A stretch of 35,487 nt of DNA from Candidatus Thioglobus sp. (GCA_008364125.1 VSKZ01000004.1:1-35487); one strand, 5' to 3'; positions 8,737 through 16,313 are shown, numbered from the stretch's first letter. Made by a program: numbers and translations. The notes: generated by a model not told the origin, from the sequence alone.

Positions 8737-10497
8737 ATGTGCGGAATTTGTGGGCAATTAAGATTTGACCAGTCAGCAGTTAAAACTGTTGATTTACAGG
8801 CTATGACAGATAAAATTGCGCGCCGAGGCCCAGACGACAGCGGCATTTGGCAGGACAAAAATATCGGTTTTGGGCATCGGCGGCTGAGCATAATTGACTT
8901 GTCTAATCACGCTCATCAGCCGATGGTGGACGAAGATTTGGGGATGGTTTTGGTGTTTAATGGCACGATTTACAACTATCAATTTTTGCGCCAAAAACTT
9001 GGCAAACTGGGCTACAAATTTTTTTCCACTTCCGACAGTGAAGTGTTGCTAAAAGCCTATCACCATTGGGGTGAAGATTGTGTTTTGCATCTTGATGGGA
9101 TGTTTGCTTTTTGTATTTGGAATGGTAAAAAACTATTTGTGGCTCGCGATAGAATGGGCGTTAAACCGCTGTATTTTAATGTGGATAAAAATGCGTTTAG
9201 TTTTGCCTCAAACACCCAAGCGCTAATTGCAATTGGAGCTGATTGCAGCATTAATTCAGCAGCTTTGCAGCAGCAATTATCCTTGCATGGCGTGATTCCT
9301 GCACCGAATACAATTTTAAATGGCGTTAGTAAAATTAAGCCAGCAACCACTCTGACAATTGATACGAATGGCAAAATTAGTGAAAAAACTTATTGGCAGC
9401 CAAAGGCACAAAGAACAGGGATTTCTGACGATGAATATTTAGAAAAAACCCAAGATTTGCTGGTTAAAGCAGTGAATAAAATGATGCTGGCAACCGATGT
9501 GCCGATTGGAGTTTTGCTGTCTGGCGGGATAGATTCTTCGCTTTTAGTCGGGCTTTTGAACCAAGCAGGGCATCAAAATATTAACACTTTTTCCATTGGT
9601 TTTGAAAATATCGGCGCTGAGGTTGGCTCAGAATTTGAATATTCTGACCAGATTTCTGCTCAATTTAATAGCAAGCATAAAAAATATCTTGTGCCTAATT
9701 CGCAGGTGCTAAAACGCCTTGGCGAGGCAGTTGCTAATATGTCGGAGCCGATGGTCGGGCAAGATGCGATTGGTTTTTATCTGCTTTCTGAGCAAGTTTC
9801 AAAGCATATAAAAGTGGTTCTTTCTGGGCAGGGGGCAGATGAGGCGTTTGCCGGATATTTTTGGTATGAACGGATGCAAAAGGCTGTTGGCAGTGAGTTT
9901 GAGCGCTTTGCTCCGCATTATATTGACAGGCCATATGAGGAATATTTGCAAACTGTTGATTGTAAGTTTCATAGTGGAAATGCTACTAAAAATTGGCTTA
10001 ATAAAGAGTTTGCAAAGAACGATGCTGATGAATTTATGGATAAAGTTTTGCGCACCGATATTACGCGTTTGGTGGTTGATGATCCGGTTAAACGAGTGGA
10101 CAATATGACTATGGCTTGGGGGCTGGAGGCGCGAGTGCCGTTTTTGGATCAGCAGTTGGTGGAACATGCGTTGACGATGCCGCCGAGCTTGAAAATGCGC
10201 GATGGTGGCAAATATCCATTAAAACAAATTGCACGAGGAATGTTGCCTGATAGCGTGATTGATAGGAAAAAAGGCTATTTCCCGATGCCAGCATTAAAGT
10301 ATGTTCGCGGCGAATTTTTGCAGTTTATGGCAGATATTTTAAATTCCAGTCAATGTGTCAATCGCGGGATTTATAATCAGGATTTTGTGCAAAAAGTTAT
10401 CAATCAGCCGGAGAAATATATGACTGCATTAAATGGCTCAAGATTGTGGCATTTGGCATTATTGGAGTATTGGTTACAGGTGAATGTTGATGGATAA
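8737..10497 (+). CDS. Glutamine-dependent amidotransferase, asparagine synthetase family (N-acetylglutaminylglutamine type)
   Basis: A 586-residue two-domain enzyme. The N-terminal class II glutaminase domain (about 2-190) starts with the nucleophile C2 in MCGICG; the C-terminal synthetase domain has the PP-loop ATP motif SGGIDSS at 262-268. Ordinary AsnB makes asparagine. Here several stretches ([69 protein letters not shown]) resemble, from memory, the amidotransferase that converts N-acetylglutaminylglutamine to its amide, an osmolyte. That is family recall, not an alignment. The usual partners, the GNAT-type ligase and an M42 peptidase, are not adjacent. The gene is divergent from leuC and overlaps rnhA by 8 nt. 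Plain asparagine synthetase remains the alternative. Confidence 0.8.
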   Translation: MCGICGQLRFDQSAVKTVDLQAMTDKIARRGPDDSGIWQDKNIGFGHRRLSIIDLSNHAHQPMVDEDLGMVLVFNGTIYNYQFLRQKLGKLGYKFFSTSDSEVLLKAYHHWGEDCVLHLDGMFAFCIWNGKKLFVARDRMGVKPLYFNVDKNAFSFASNTQALIAIGADCSINSAALQQQLSLHGVIPAPNTILNGVSKIKPATTLTIDTNGKISEKTYWQPKAQRTGISDDEYLEKTQDLLVKAVNKMMLATDVPIGVLLSGGIDSSLLVGLLNQAGHQNINTFSIGFENIGAEVGSEFEYSDQISAQFNSKHKKYLVPNSQVLKRLGEAVANMSEPMVGQDAIGFYLLSEQVSKHIKVVLSGQGADEAFAGYFWYERMQKAVGSEFERFAPHYIDRPYEEYLQTVDCKFHSGNATKNWLNKEFAKNDADEFMDKVLRTDITRLVVDDPVKRVDNMTMAWGLEARVPFLDQQLVEHALTMPPSLKMRDGGKYPLKQIARGMLPDSVIDRKKGYFPMPALKYVRGEFLQFMADILNSSQCVNRGIYNQDFVQKVINQPEKYMTALNGSRLWHLALLEYWLQVNVDG

Positions 10498-10930
10498 AAT
10501 CATTATTTATACTGATGGAGGATGTCGTGGAAATCCAGGTATTGGCGGCTGGGGAGCGGTTTTGCGTTATGGAAATGCGTGGAAAAAACTCAGCGGATTT
10601 GAAAAAAACACCACCAATAATCGGATGGAATTGATGGCAGCAATTAAGGCATTGGAGGCGCTAAAATCAGACAAAATTCAGGTGGATTTATACACTGATT
10701 CCAAATATGTGATGAATGGAATTAACGATTGGATTGTCAATTGGAAGCAAAAAAACTGGAAAACAGCAGCAAAAAAACCAGTAAAAAATGTAGATTTGTG
10801 GAAAAAATTGGATAATCTCAACCAAAAAAACCAAGTAACTTGGCACTGGGTCAAAGGGCATAGCGGTGATGAGGGCAACGATATGGCGGATTTATTGGCA
10901 AATCAGGCGATGGATATTGCTAAATCATAA
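10490..10930 (+). CDS. rnhA: Ribonuclease HI
   Basis: Cleaves the RNA strand of RNA-DNA hybrids (R-loops, primer remnants). With the ATG at 10490 the protein has 146 residues and begins [17 protein letters not shown]. The four metal-binding acidic residues are present: D9 in YTDGG, E47 in NRMEL, the Asp of YTDSKY near 70, and the Asp of GNDMAD near 133; the histidine-bearing [13 protein letters not shown] loop is also intact. I prefer this start to the ATG two codons upstream because AGGTGA at 10478-10483 then sits 6 nt before it. It overlaps the end of the amidotransferase gene by 8 nt. Confidence 0.96.
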   Translation: MDKIIIYTDGGCRGNPGIGGWGAVLRYGNAWKKLSGFEKNTTNNRMELMAAIKALEALKSDKIQVDLYTDSKYVMNGINDWIVNWKQKNWKTAAKKPVKNVDLWKKLDNLNQKNQVTWHWVKGHSGDEGNDMADLLANQAMDIAKS

Positions 10931-11014
10931 TATTATGAAAAGTTGATAGAGTTGCAAAGTGTTTTTTATTGTGAATAATAAGCAACTTAATTAAATAAAA
11001 ATTCAGGAGAACAA

Positions 11015-11245
11015 ATGAAAAAGTTAGTGATATTATTCGGGTTATTGATAAGTTTTAGTGCGTTTGCAGATGAGCGAGATGGCGTTGCCGTGCTTGGCGA
11101 CAATCCAACTGAGGCGCAAATGCAAACAGTTCGAGATGGCGGAAAAGACCGCTGTGAAGATATTGATGATGATAATAAGCGTGAGGTTTGCGTGGTTGAT
11201 TATTACGCGCAACACAACTTAGAGGAAGAGCCAAGTTGCGATTAA
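11015..11245 (+). CDS. Small exported acidic protein with three cysteines
   Basis: A 76-residue product with a clear Sec signal peptide (MKKLVILFGLLISFSAFA, probable cut after A18) and a short, acidic mature part with three cysteines (C47, C59, C75). I do not recognise the family. An AGGAG sits 6 nt before the ATG. An 84-nt gap separates it from rnhA, so it probably has its own promoter; it opens the group of five exported proteins on this strand up to 14072. The odd number of cysteines would allow one disulfide with one free thiol, or pairing with another protein; this is speculation. Confidence 0.8.
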   Translation: MKKLVILFGLLISFSAFADERDGVAVLGDNPTEAQMQTVRDGGKDRCEDIDDDNKREVCVVDYYAQHNLEEEPSCD

Positions 11246-11254
11246 CAGAATTTT

Positions 11255-11304
11255 TAGCTATGAAAATTAGCTATAAATAACCGGCTCGAAAGGGCTATTT
11301 TTTA
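11255..11304 (+). other. Hairpin-forming spacer between the small exported protein and the first rhodanese gene
   Basis: The gap holds a repeated palindrome TAGCTA (11255-11260 and 11268-11273), which can pair with itself, followed by an imperfect hairpin AATAACC/GGGCTATT (11276-11282 with 11292-11299) ending in a T-run. This could be a weak terminator or attenuator ahead of the rhodanese genes. The stem has a mismatch, so this is tentative. Confidence 0.3.
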
Positions 11305-11321
11305 ATAAGAGGAGATAAGAA

Positions 11322-11963
11322 ATGAAGTTTAAAACATTAGTAATAAGCGCTGCATCAGTAGCGTTATTGGCGTCAACGGCAGCAGTAGCAAAGCCAGTTG
11401 GTATCGTCAAAGGCGTTATGAATATTGCGGGAATTTCACGCAATCAAAATAACAAAAACACAATCCACCCAGCTTTTGCATTTACATCACGCAAATGCCC
11501 ACCGTTTTGTATTCAGCCAACACATCCGTTTGCCCCAGCAGAAGTTGAGACAATCAGTGAGCTTGATATAATTCACGCAGCACGCGATATTGCTAATGGT
11601 GATAAAACTAAGCTATTGATGGACAACAGAACTCCGGTTTGGACAACTGCCAAAAAAGGCGGAACCATTCCTCATTCTGTTAATATCCCGTTTAACACTA
11701 TCAACAGCAAGGCAGTTACTAAAGATCCAGATGCGGTTATGGAAATCATAACCTCTAAGTTTGGCGTAAAAGAGCAAGACGGCATCTTTGATTTTAGTAA
11801 GGCAAAAACTCTGTATATGTTTTGTAATGGCGCATGGTGTGGACAATCACCTGCTGGCATCAAAGCGCTATTGTCTTTAGGTTATCCTGAGCACAAGCTT
11901 AAATACTACCGCGGTGGTATGAACGCTTGGCATCAGTTTGGCTTGACTACAATAAACAAATAA
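11322..11963 (+). CDS. Exported rhodanese-like protein (soluble paralogue)
   Basis: A 213-residue protein with a Sec signal peptide (cut probably after AVA-23), so predicted periplasmic. The mature N-terminus carries a CPPFC motif (C59, C63) in a Pro-rich segment. The rhodanese domain follows (about 75-213), with the DNRTPVW substrate-loop segment near 101, the candidate active-site C168 in MFCNGAWCGQSP, a second cysteine C173 in the same loop, and the YYRGGMNAW motif near 195-203. Rhodanese domains move sulfane sulfur or act as binding modules; the substrate here is unknown. A strong SD (AGAGGAGA) precedes the ATG. It is the upstream member of a tandem pair with the gene at 11991. Confidence 0.85.
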   Translation: MKFKTLVISAASVALLASTAAVAKPVGIVKGVMNIAGISRNQNNKNTIHPAFAFTSRKCPPFCIQPTHPFAPAEVETISELDIIHAARDIANGDKTKLLMDNRTPVWTTAKKGGTIPHSVNIPFNTINSKAVTKDPDAVMEIITSKFGVKEQDGIFDFSKAKTLYMFCNGAWCGQSPAGIKALLSLGYPEHKLKYYRGGMNAWHQFGLTTINK

Positions 11964-12656
11964 CTATTTTTAAATTATTAGGAGACTATTATGAAAATTA
12001 AATTACTATTTATTGCACTAAGTGCATTGATTTTAACGGCTTGTAGTGGCGGCAGTGGCAGTGTTAAAAGTCATCCGGGCAGCAAGCCGGTTGGCATCAC
12101 TAAAACTGCTATGGAAATTGCAGGTATTTCACGCAATCAAAATAACAAAAACAAAATCCACCCAGCTTTTGCATTTACATCACGCAAATGCCCACCGTTT
12201 TGTATCCAGCCAACACATCCGTTTGCCCCAGCAAAAGTTGAGACAATCAGTGAGCTTGATATAATTCACGCAGCACGCGATATTGCTAATGGTGATAAAA
12301 CTAAGCTATTGATGGACAACAGAACTCCGGTTTGGACAACTGCCAAAAAAGGCGGAACCATTCCTCATTCTGTTAATATCCCGTTTAACACTATCAACAG
12401 CAAGGCAATTGCTAAAGATCCAGATGCGGTTATGGGAATCATAACCTCTAAGTTTGGCGTAACTGAGCAAGACGGCATTTTAAACTTTAACAATGCTAAA
12501 ACCTTGTTTATGTTCTGTAATGGCGCATGGTGTGGACAATCACCTGCTGGCATCAAAGCTTTGTTGAAATTGGGTTATCCTGAAAGCAAGTTGAAATACT
12601 ACCGCGGTGGTATGAACGCTTGGCATCGCTTTGGTTTGACCACAGTGAACAGGTAA
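11433..12656 (+). repeat. Tandem duplication of the rhodanese coding region (unit 693 bp)
   Basis: Positions 11433-11963 align without any gap to 12126-12656, at a constant offset of 693 bp. Within this, 11542-11714 and 12235-12407 read as 173 identical bases, including all synonymous positions. Differences are few upstream of that block and become frequent after about 11766. The sequences before each copy (signal peptides) are unrelated. This indicates a recent duplication, or gene conversion acting on the middle of the gene. Confidence 0.93.
11991..12656 (+). CDS. Rhodanese-like lipoprotein (membrane-anchored paralogue)
   Basis: A 221-residue paralogue of the preceding gene with a different sorting signal: MKIKLLFIALSALILTAC has a lipobox (LTAC, lipidated C18) followed by a Ser/Gly linker. 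Position +2 is Ser, so the outer membrane is the likely destination if the Lol rule applies. The mature part keeps CPPFC, the DNRTPVW segment, the two-cysteine loop CNGAWCGQSP and YYRGGMNAW. An AGGAG precedes the ATG and the gap to the first copy is 27 nt, so the two are probably cotranscribed. One paralogue is thus soluble and one membrane-tethered, with nearly the same domain. Confidence 0.85.
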   Translation: MKIKLLFIALSALILTACSGGSGSVKSHPGSKPVGITKTAMEIAGISRNQNNKNKIHPAFAFTSRKCPPFCIQPTHPFAPAKVETISELDIIHAARDIANGDKTKLLMDNRTPVWTTAKKGGTIPHSVNIPFNTINSKAIAKDPDAVMGIITSKFGVTEQDGILNFNNAKTLFMFCNGAWCGQSPAGIKALLKLGYPESKLKYYRGGMNAWHRFGLTTVNR

Positions 12657-12661
12657 TTATA

Positions 12662-12687
12662 AAAACCAAATGTTAATTATTGGTTTT
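12662..12687 (+). other. Inverted repeat after the rhodanese lipoprotein gene
   Basis: AAAACCAA at 12662-12669 and TTGGTTTT at 12680-12687 form a perfect 8-bp stem with a 10-nt loop. The first possible ATG of the Sel1 gene (12670) lies inside the loop. It may act as the first of two tandem terminator-like hairpins, or hide that start. Confidence 0.6.
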
Positions 12688-13209
12688 AAAAGAAGGGCGC
12701 TATTGGCGTCCTTTTTTTTGATTTTGATAATGGCGCAGTCAGTCGCTTTTGCTATTGGCAAGGCTGATTTGTGGTATCGGACTGGCTTTGATTATTCACA
12801 AAAAGGCAATAATGACAAGGCTTTTAGTTATATGTTGCGCGCTGCTGATAGCGGGCATACGGCGGCACAAAATAATATTGGGCTGAGTTATTTGCACGGT
12901 CTGGGCGTGGAAAAAGACGAAAACAAGGCATTTATTTGGTTTGAAAAAGCTGCTAAGAAAGGCTTGAAATACGCTCAAAATGAGCTGGGAATGCTATATC
13001 AGCGCCAAGGAAATGATATCAAGGCGCAGCGCTGGTGGTCAATTGCGGCAAATGCTGACGATGAATATGCACAGTTTAATTTGGCATCGTTGTTTTTACA
13101 ACAAAAGAAGATTAAAAAGGCGTATTATTGGTTCAAGCAAGCCAATGAAAACCAACATCCGCAGGCACAAATGGCACTTAATGAGTTGAAAAAAATGGAG
13201 GTAGAATGA
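12670..13209 (+). CDS. Exported Sel1-repeat protein
   Basis: The 179-residue frame has a basic, hydrophobic N-terminus that reads as a signal peptide ending AFA near residue 28, then Sel1-like helical repeats (motifs such as AAQNNIGLSYLHGLGVEKDENKA, then AQNELGMLYQRQGNDIKA) to the end. Such repeats mediate protein-protein contacts; the partner is unknown. The start is uncertain: the ATG at 12670 lies in a hairpin loop with no good SD, and codons 9-17 overlap a strong terminator-like hairpin with a T-run. A TTG at 12703 has GAAGGG 5 nt upstream, but would lose the basic end of the signal. The stop overlaps the next start (ATGA), so the two are probably coupled. Confidence 0.75.
   Translation: MLIIGFKRRALLASFFLILIMAQSVAFAIGKADLWYRTGFDYSQKGNNDKAFSYMLRAADSGHTAAQNNIGLSYLHGLGVEKDENKAFIWFEKAAKKGLKYAQNELGMLYQRQGNDIKAQRWWSIAANADDEYAQFNLASLFLQQKKIKKAYYWFKQANENQHPQAQMALNELKKMEVE
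12694..12719 (+). terminator. Rho-independent terminator-like hairpin inside the start of the Sel1 gene
   Basis: AGGGCGC (12694-12700), loop TATTG, GCGTCCT (12706-12712) gives a 7-bp stem with one G-U pair, followed directly by eight T (12712-12719). This would end the rhodanese transcript, but it lies within the longest reading frame of the downstream Sel1 gene. Either the Sel1 gene starts further down, or it is expressed by read-through. Confidence 0.7.
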
Positions 13210-14072
13210 GCAAAATATTAGCATTGAGTTTGTTATTAGTTCAAAGCAGTTATGCTTTTGTGCCGAGTATGCCAGCGCTTCCGGGGCTGCCGATGTTTGG
13301 CGATTTTAATCCGAATAAATTGCGCGCTGAATTTAATCAGTTTGTAGGGGTTGAGCCAGATTTTTCCAGAGAAAAGCGCTTAGTTTCTGAGATTGAAGAT
13401 GCAGTTTTAGATGGTGATGTAGAATATTTACCGCTTAAAAACTCTAAAGAAGTTTTTTCTATTTTTATGGAAAGTGAGGCGGGCAAAGTTAAAGGTGGAG
13501 TTATCATCCTCCATAATCGCGGGCAACACGCAAATTGGGCAGACGCGATAAAGCCGCTACGCACTGGGCTGGCAGTAAAAGGCTGGGACACGCTATCAGT
13601 GCAAATGCCGGTTCTGGACAAGCATGCTAAGTATTATGATTATGTGCCGATTTTTCCGTATTCACACCAGCGCATCGATGCAGCTATTGATTTTTATCAG
13701 CAAAAAGGCATTGATAATGTGGTGATTATTGCCCACGGCTGTGGCGTGCATATGGCGATGAGTTATATTGATAAATATGGTGATGGCAAGCTTAAAGCCT
13801 TTGTCGGTATCGGTATGGGGGCAACGGATTATCGGCAAAAATTGATAAATGATTATCCGCTATATAAAATGAAAGTGCCGATTTTGGATATTTATGCGCA
13901 GCAAGATTTTCACGGAGTGCTACAAATGGCAGGGCATAGAAAAATGTTGATGGAGATAGGGGGCAACAAAAAATCTGAGCAAATTGTGGTTAAAGATGCG
14001 GGGCATTATTACCAAAACGAAGCAGCAGAGCGGCTGGTGGATAAGGTTTCTGGCTGGTTAAATGTTTTGTAG
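13206..14072 (+). CDS. DUF3530 family exported protein (alpha/beta-hydrolase-like)
   Basis: A 288-residue protein with a signal peptide (MSKILALSLLLVQSSYA) and the alpha/beta-hydrolase-like pattern of DUF3530: a strand then ILHNRGQHANWADAIKPLRTGLAVKGWDTLSVQMPVL, and near the C-terminus KDAGHYYQ with a candidate His. The position of the nucleophile elbow reads AHGCGVHMA (HGCG at 177-180), so the usual Ser of GxSxG is replaced, possibly by C179. DUF3530 proteins have no settled function and many lack a normal catalytic Ser. The start overlaps the Sel1 stop (ATGA). The 3' end overlaps the convergent DUF455 gene by 15 nt. Confidence 0.8.
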   Translation: MSKILALSLLLVQSSYAFVPSMPALPGLPMFGDFNPNKLRAEFNQFVGVEPDFSREKRLVSEIEDAVLDGDVEYLPLKNSKEVFSIFMESEAGKVKGGVIILHNRGQHANWADAIKPLRTGLAVKGWDTLSVQMPVLDKHAKYYDYVPIFPYSHQRIDAAIDFYQQKGIDNVVIIAHGCGVHMAMSYIDKYGDGKLKAFVGIGMGATDYRQKLINDYPLYKMKVPILDIYAQQDFHGVLQMAGHRKMLMEIGGNKKSEQIVVKDAGHYYQNEAAERLVDKVSGWLNVL

Positions 14073-14855
14073 ATAATCTAATTCTTGCGCCGAAAAATCT
14101 GCCAATTTTCGCGCTTCAATATTAAACGGGCCACGCAAATTTGAGCCAATATGCTTTTGCACCAAAGCGTCAAAAGTTATTAAAGGCTCAATATTTCTCT
14201 GCTGACACAAATAATGAAACCAGCTATTGCCGATTTTTACATGCCCAATTTCATCCGCAAAAATAACATCCAAAATCCCCACCATCTTAGAGAATTTTGA
14301 GCTGCGAAAGCGTTTTTGAATTTTAGGAGTAGCGTCCAAACCTTTTGCCTCTAACACTCTTGGCACTAATGCCATTCGCGCCAAAACATCATAATCGGTA
14401 TCAGTCGTCATTTTCCAGAGCCCATTATGACCAGCAAAATCGCCGTATTGATAGCCTAATTCAAGCAAATAATTATTCAGCATACTAAAATGCTTTGACT
14501 CTTCAAAAGCAACTTTTATCCAATCTTGATAAAATTTATCCGGCATATTTTGAAAGCGATAGGCAGCGTCCAGCGCCAAATTTATGGCATTAAATTCAAT
14601 ATGGCAAATGGCGTGAATGCTTGCTATAAAGCCAATATCAGAATTATCTCGTGCTGGCATATCGGCAAACTTTGCCAACTTTGGCTTGTTTGGCCTGCCG
14701 GGATTTAAGATTTTTTCAACAGCAAATTCTTGGTTATAATCAAGTTTTTGACTAAGATTCAGAGCGTGCAGATTATGAGTGAGTGCTATTTTTTCGTCAA
14801 TTTGAGCGCTCATCAAAGCCTTATGCGCTAAGGCGAATACATTTGTTTCAGCCAT
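14058..14855 (-). CDS. DUF455 family ferritin-like protein
   Basis: A 265-residue all-helical protein with the DUF455 hallmarks: LNPGRPNKPKL near 50-60, HIEFNAINLALDA (85-97), FEESKHFSML (117-126), ARMALVPRVLEAKGLD (159-173) and DEIGHVKIGNSWF (201-213). The spaced Glu/His residues (E87, E118, H122, E169, E202, H205) are placed as in ferritin-like di-metal proteins, so a di-iron site is likely; the substrate is not known. The start overlaps the upstream pseudouridine synthase gene by 8 nt, giving a ratA-rluE-DUF455 operon. No signal peptide, so cytosolic. The 3' end overlaps the convergent DUF3530 gene by 15 nt. Confidence 0.9.
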   Translation of the reverse strand: MAETNVFALAHKALMSAQIDEKIALTHNLHALNLSQKLDYNQEFAVEKILNPGRPNKPKLAKFADMPARDNSDIGFIASIHAICHIEFNAINLALDAAYRFQNMPDKFYQDWIKVAFEESKHFSMLNNYLLELGYQYGDFAGHNGLWKMTTDTDYDVLARMALVPRVLEAKGLDATPKIQKRFRSSKFSKMVGILDVIFADEIGHVKIGNSWFHYLCQQRNIEPLITFDALVQKHIGSNLRGPFNIEARKLADFSAQELDYLQNI

Positions 14856-15381
14856 TTTTATATTGCCCTGATGCGATTTTACCGAGCTTCCAAATGCCTA
14901 TTTGTGTGCGAATGAGCCTCAAAGTTGGCAGCCCGAGTGCCGCTGTCATTCGCCGAACTTGACGGTTTTTGCCCTCGGTGATTTTCATCTCAATCCACGA
15001 AGTTGGAATGTTTTTCCGCTGGCGTATCGGTGGATTTCGCTCCCATAACCAATCAGGCTGCTGGGTAATTTTTACTTTGGCAGGCTTGCTCAGACCATCT
15101 TTGAGCAGTATTCCTTGTTGCAATTTTGAAATCAAAGCACTATTTGCCAGCCCTTCAACTTGAACTAAATAGGTTTTTTCCTTATTGAATTTAGGGTGCG
15201 ATATTTGATGTTGCAGCCTGCCATCATCAGTGAGCAATAGCAACCCCTCAGAATCTTTGTCCAAACGACCTGCTGGATAAAAACCCTTTTGCTTGATGAA
15301 AGTGGATAGATTTTTACCCTCGCCACTAAATTGGCACAAAACCCCAAAAGGCTTGTTGAATAATATTATCTGGCTATCCAT
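14848..15381 (-). CDS. rluE: 23S rRNA pseudouridine synthase, RluE type
   Basis: RsuA-family pseudouridine synthase; the RluE branch modifies U2457 of 23S rRNA (E. coli numbering). From the ATG at 15381 it has 177 residues, starting [19 protein letters not shown], with the catalytic motif GRLDKDSEGLLLLT (38-51, nucleophile D41) and the later GKNRQVRRMTAALG motif. There is no N-terminal S4 domain, as in RluE and unlike RsuA or RluB. An upstream ATG at 15450 would add 23 residues and overlap ratA by 77 nt, so I reject it; the chosen start overlaps ratA by 8 nt. RluF or RluB function is less likely on length and lack of S4. Confidence 0.87.
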   Translation of the reverse strand: MDSQIILFNKPFGVLCQFSGEGKNLSTFIKQKGFYPAGRLDKDSEGLLLLTDDGRLQHQISHPKFNKEKTYLVQVEGLANSALISKLQQGILLKDGLSKPAKVKITQQPDWLWERNPPIRQRKNIPTSWIEMKITEGKNRQVRRMTAALGLPTLRLIRTQIGIWKLGKIASGQYKNG

Positions 15382-15805
15382 AGATTTTTTTTGCTCTTTC
15401 AACAAAGGCATCAAGTTGGGCGTTAGCAATTGTGGTAAAAATCGGCGCAATGGTAATATCCATCAGTTTAGAAGCAAAGCTAAATTGCAATTCAAGATTG
15501 ATTTTGCAGGCATTATCGCCCAGTTTTGTGAAAATCCAACTGCCTTGCAATTGCTCAAAAGGGCCATCTTTAAGCTGTATATCAATACGCTTATTGGCGC
15601 TAAGACTGTTGATTGTGGTGAAAGTTTGATTAAAAGCGCTTTTGTTAATTGTAATAGAAGCGACAATTTGCTCCTCGGTTTTATTTAAAATACTGGCAGC
15701 AGAGCACCAATTAAGAAATTGCGGATAATCACCGATTTGATTAATCAATTGATACATTTGGCTGCTTGAATATGTAACAATAGCACTTTTGGAAATTTGA
15801 TGCAT
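15374..15805 (-). CDS. ratA: RatA / START-domain ubiquinone-binding-type protein
   Basis: A 143-residue SRPBCC (START/Coq10-like) protein. The sequence follows E. coli Rat[22 protein letters not shown] at the start, YPQFLNWCS, the [14 protein letters not shown] segment and a C-terminal [10 protein letters not shown]. RatA was described as a toxin blocking 70S assembly in E. coli; relatives of the Coq10 type bind ubiquinone, so the role here is open. The ATG at 15805 gives the canonical N-terminus; a longer form to 15853 would run into smpB. ratA and smpB are divergent, with a single base between their start codons (CATAATG). The 3' end overlaps rluE by 8 nt. Confidence 0.92.
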   Translation of the reverse strand: MHQISKSAIVTYSSSQMYQLINQIGDYPQFLNWCSAASILNKTEEQIVASITINKSAFNQTFTTINSLSANKRIDIQLKDGPFEQLQGSWIFTKLGDNACKINLELQFSFASKLMDITIAPIFTTIANAQLDAFVERAKKIYG

Positions 15806-15806
15806 A

Positions 15807-16289
15807 ATGGCTAAGAAAAATAAAAAAACAAATTTAAATACAATTGCCGTCAATAAAAAAGCACGACATGACTATTTTATAGAACAAAGCATTGAGGCCG
15901 GACTTTCTTTACAAGGCTGGGAGGTAAAAAGCCTGCGAGAAGGCAAAGTTCAGATTAAAGAGGCTTATGTTATTTTGAAAAATGGAGAGTTATTTTTGTT
16001 TGGCAGTCACATTTCGCCGCTAAATACAGCGTCAACTCACATAAATGCTGATCCTATCAGAAGCAGAAAGTTATTGCTTAATCGTATAGAAATCAACAAA
16101 ATCAGAGATAAGGTTGAGCAAAAAGGTGCTACGGTTGTTCCGCTAAAACTTTATTGGTCTGCTGGCAAAATAAAGTTGGAAATCGGCGTAGCCAAAGGAA
16201 AAAAAGCCTACGACAAGCGCCAAGATATTAAAGAAAAAGATTGGAAAAGAGACAAACAAAGGTCTTTAAAAGAGAGTTTTAAACAATAA
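15807..16289 (+). CDS. smpB: SsrA-binding protein SmpB
   Basis: Partner of tmRNA in trans-translation, which rescues stalled ribosomes. The 160-residue protein has the family motifs: [29 protein letters not shown], the GSHISPL loop, [10 protein letters not shown], and the basic C-terminal tail [20 protein letters not shown] that enters the mRNA channel. Length is normal (E. coli 160). The region upstream is ratA coding sequence, with only a weak GGA about 13 nt before the ATG, so the leader must lie within ratA or be absent. The ssrA gene is not in the window. Confidence 0.96.
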   Translation: MAKKNKKTNLNTIAVNKKARHDYFIEQSIEAGLSLQGWEVKSLREGKVQIKEAYVILKNGELFLFGSHISPLNTASTHINADPIRSRKLLLNRIEINKIRDKVEQKGATVVPLKLYWSAGKIKLEIGVAKGKKAYDKRQDIKEKDWKRDKQRSLKESFKQ

Positions 16290-16313
16290 AACGATTTTTT
16301 TATTTAAAAGTCG

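Noticed and set aside
9799-10167. 122-residue frame antisense to the amidotransferase gene
   Set aside because: Shadow of a conserved gene; composition rich in His, Ile and Ser and no family resemblance.
11433-12656. Tandem repeat as part of an insertion sequence or integron
   Set aside because: The repeat is coding in frame in both copies, has no terminal inverted repeats or transposase, and fits simple gene duplication.
15381-15450. Longer N-terminus for the RluE-type protein
   Set aside because: It would overlap ratA by 77 nt and the added residues have no counterpart in RluE.
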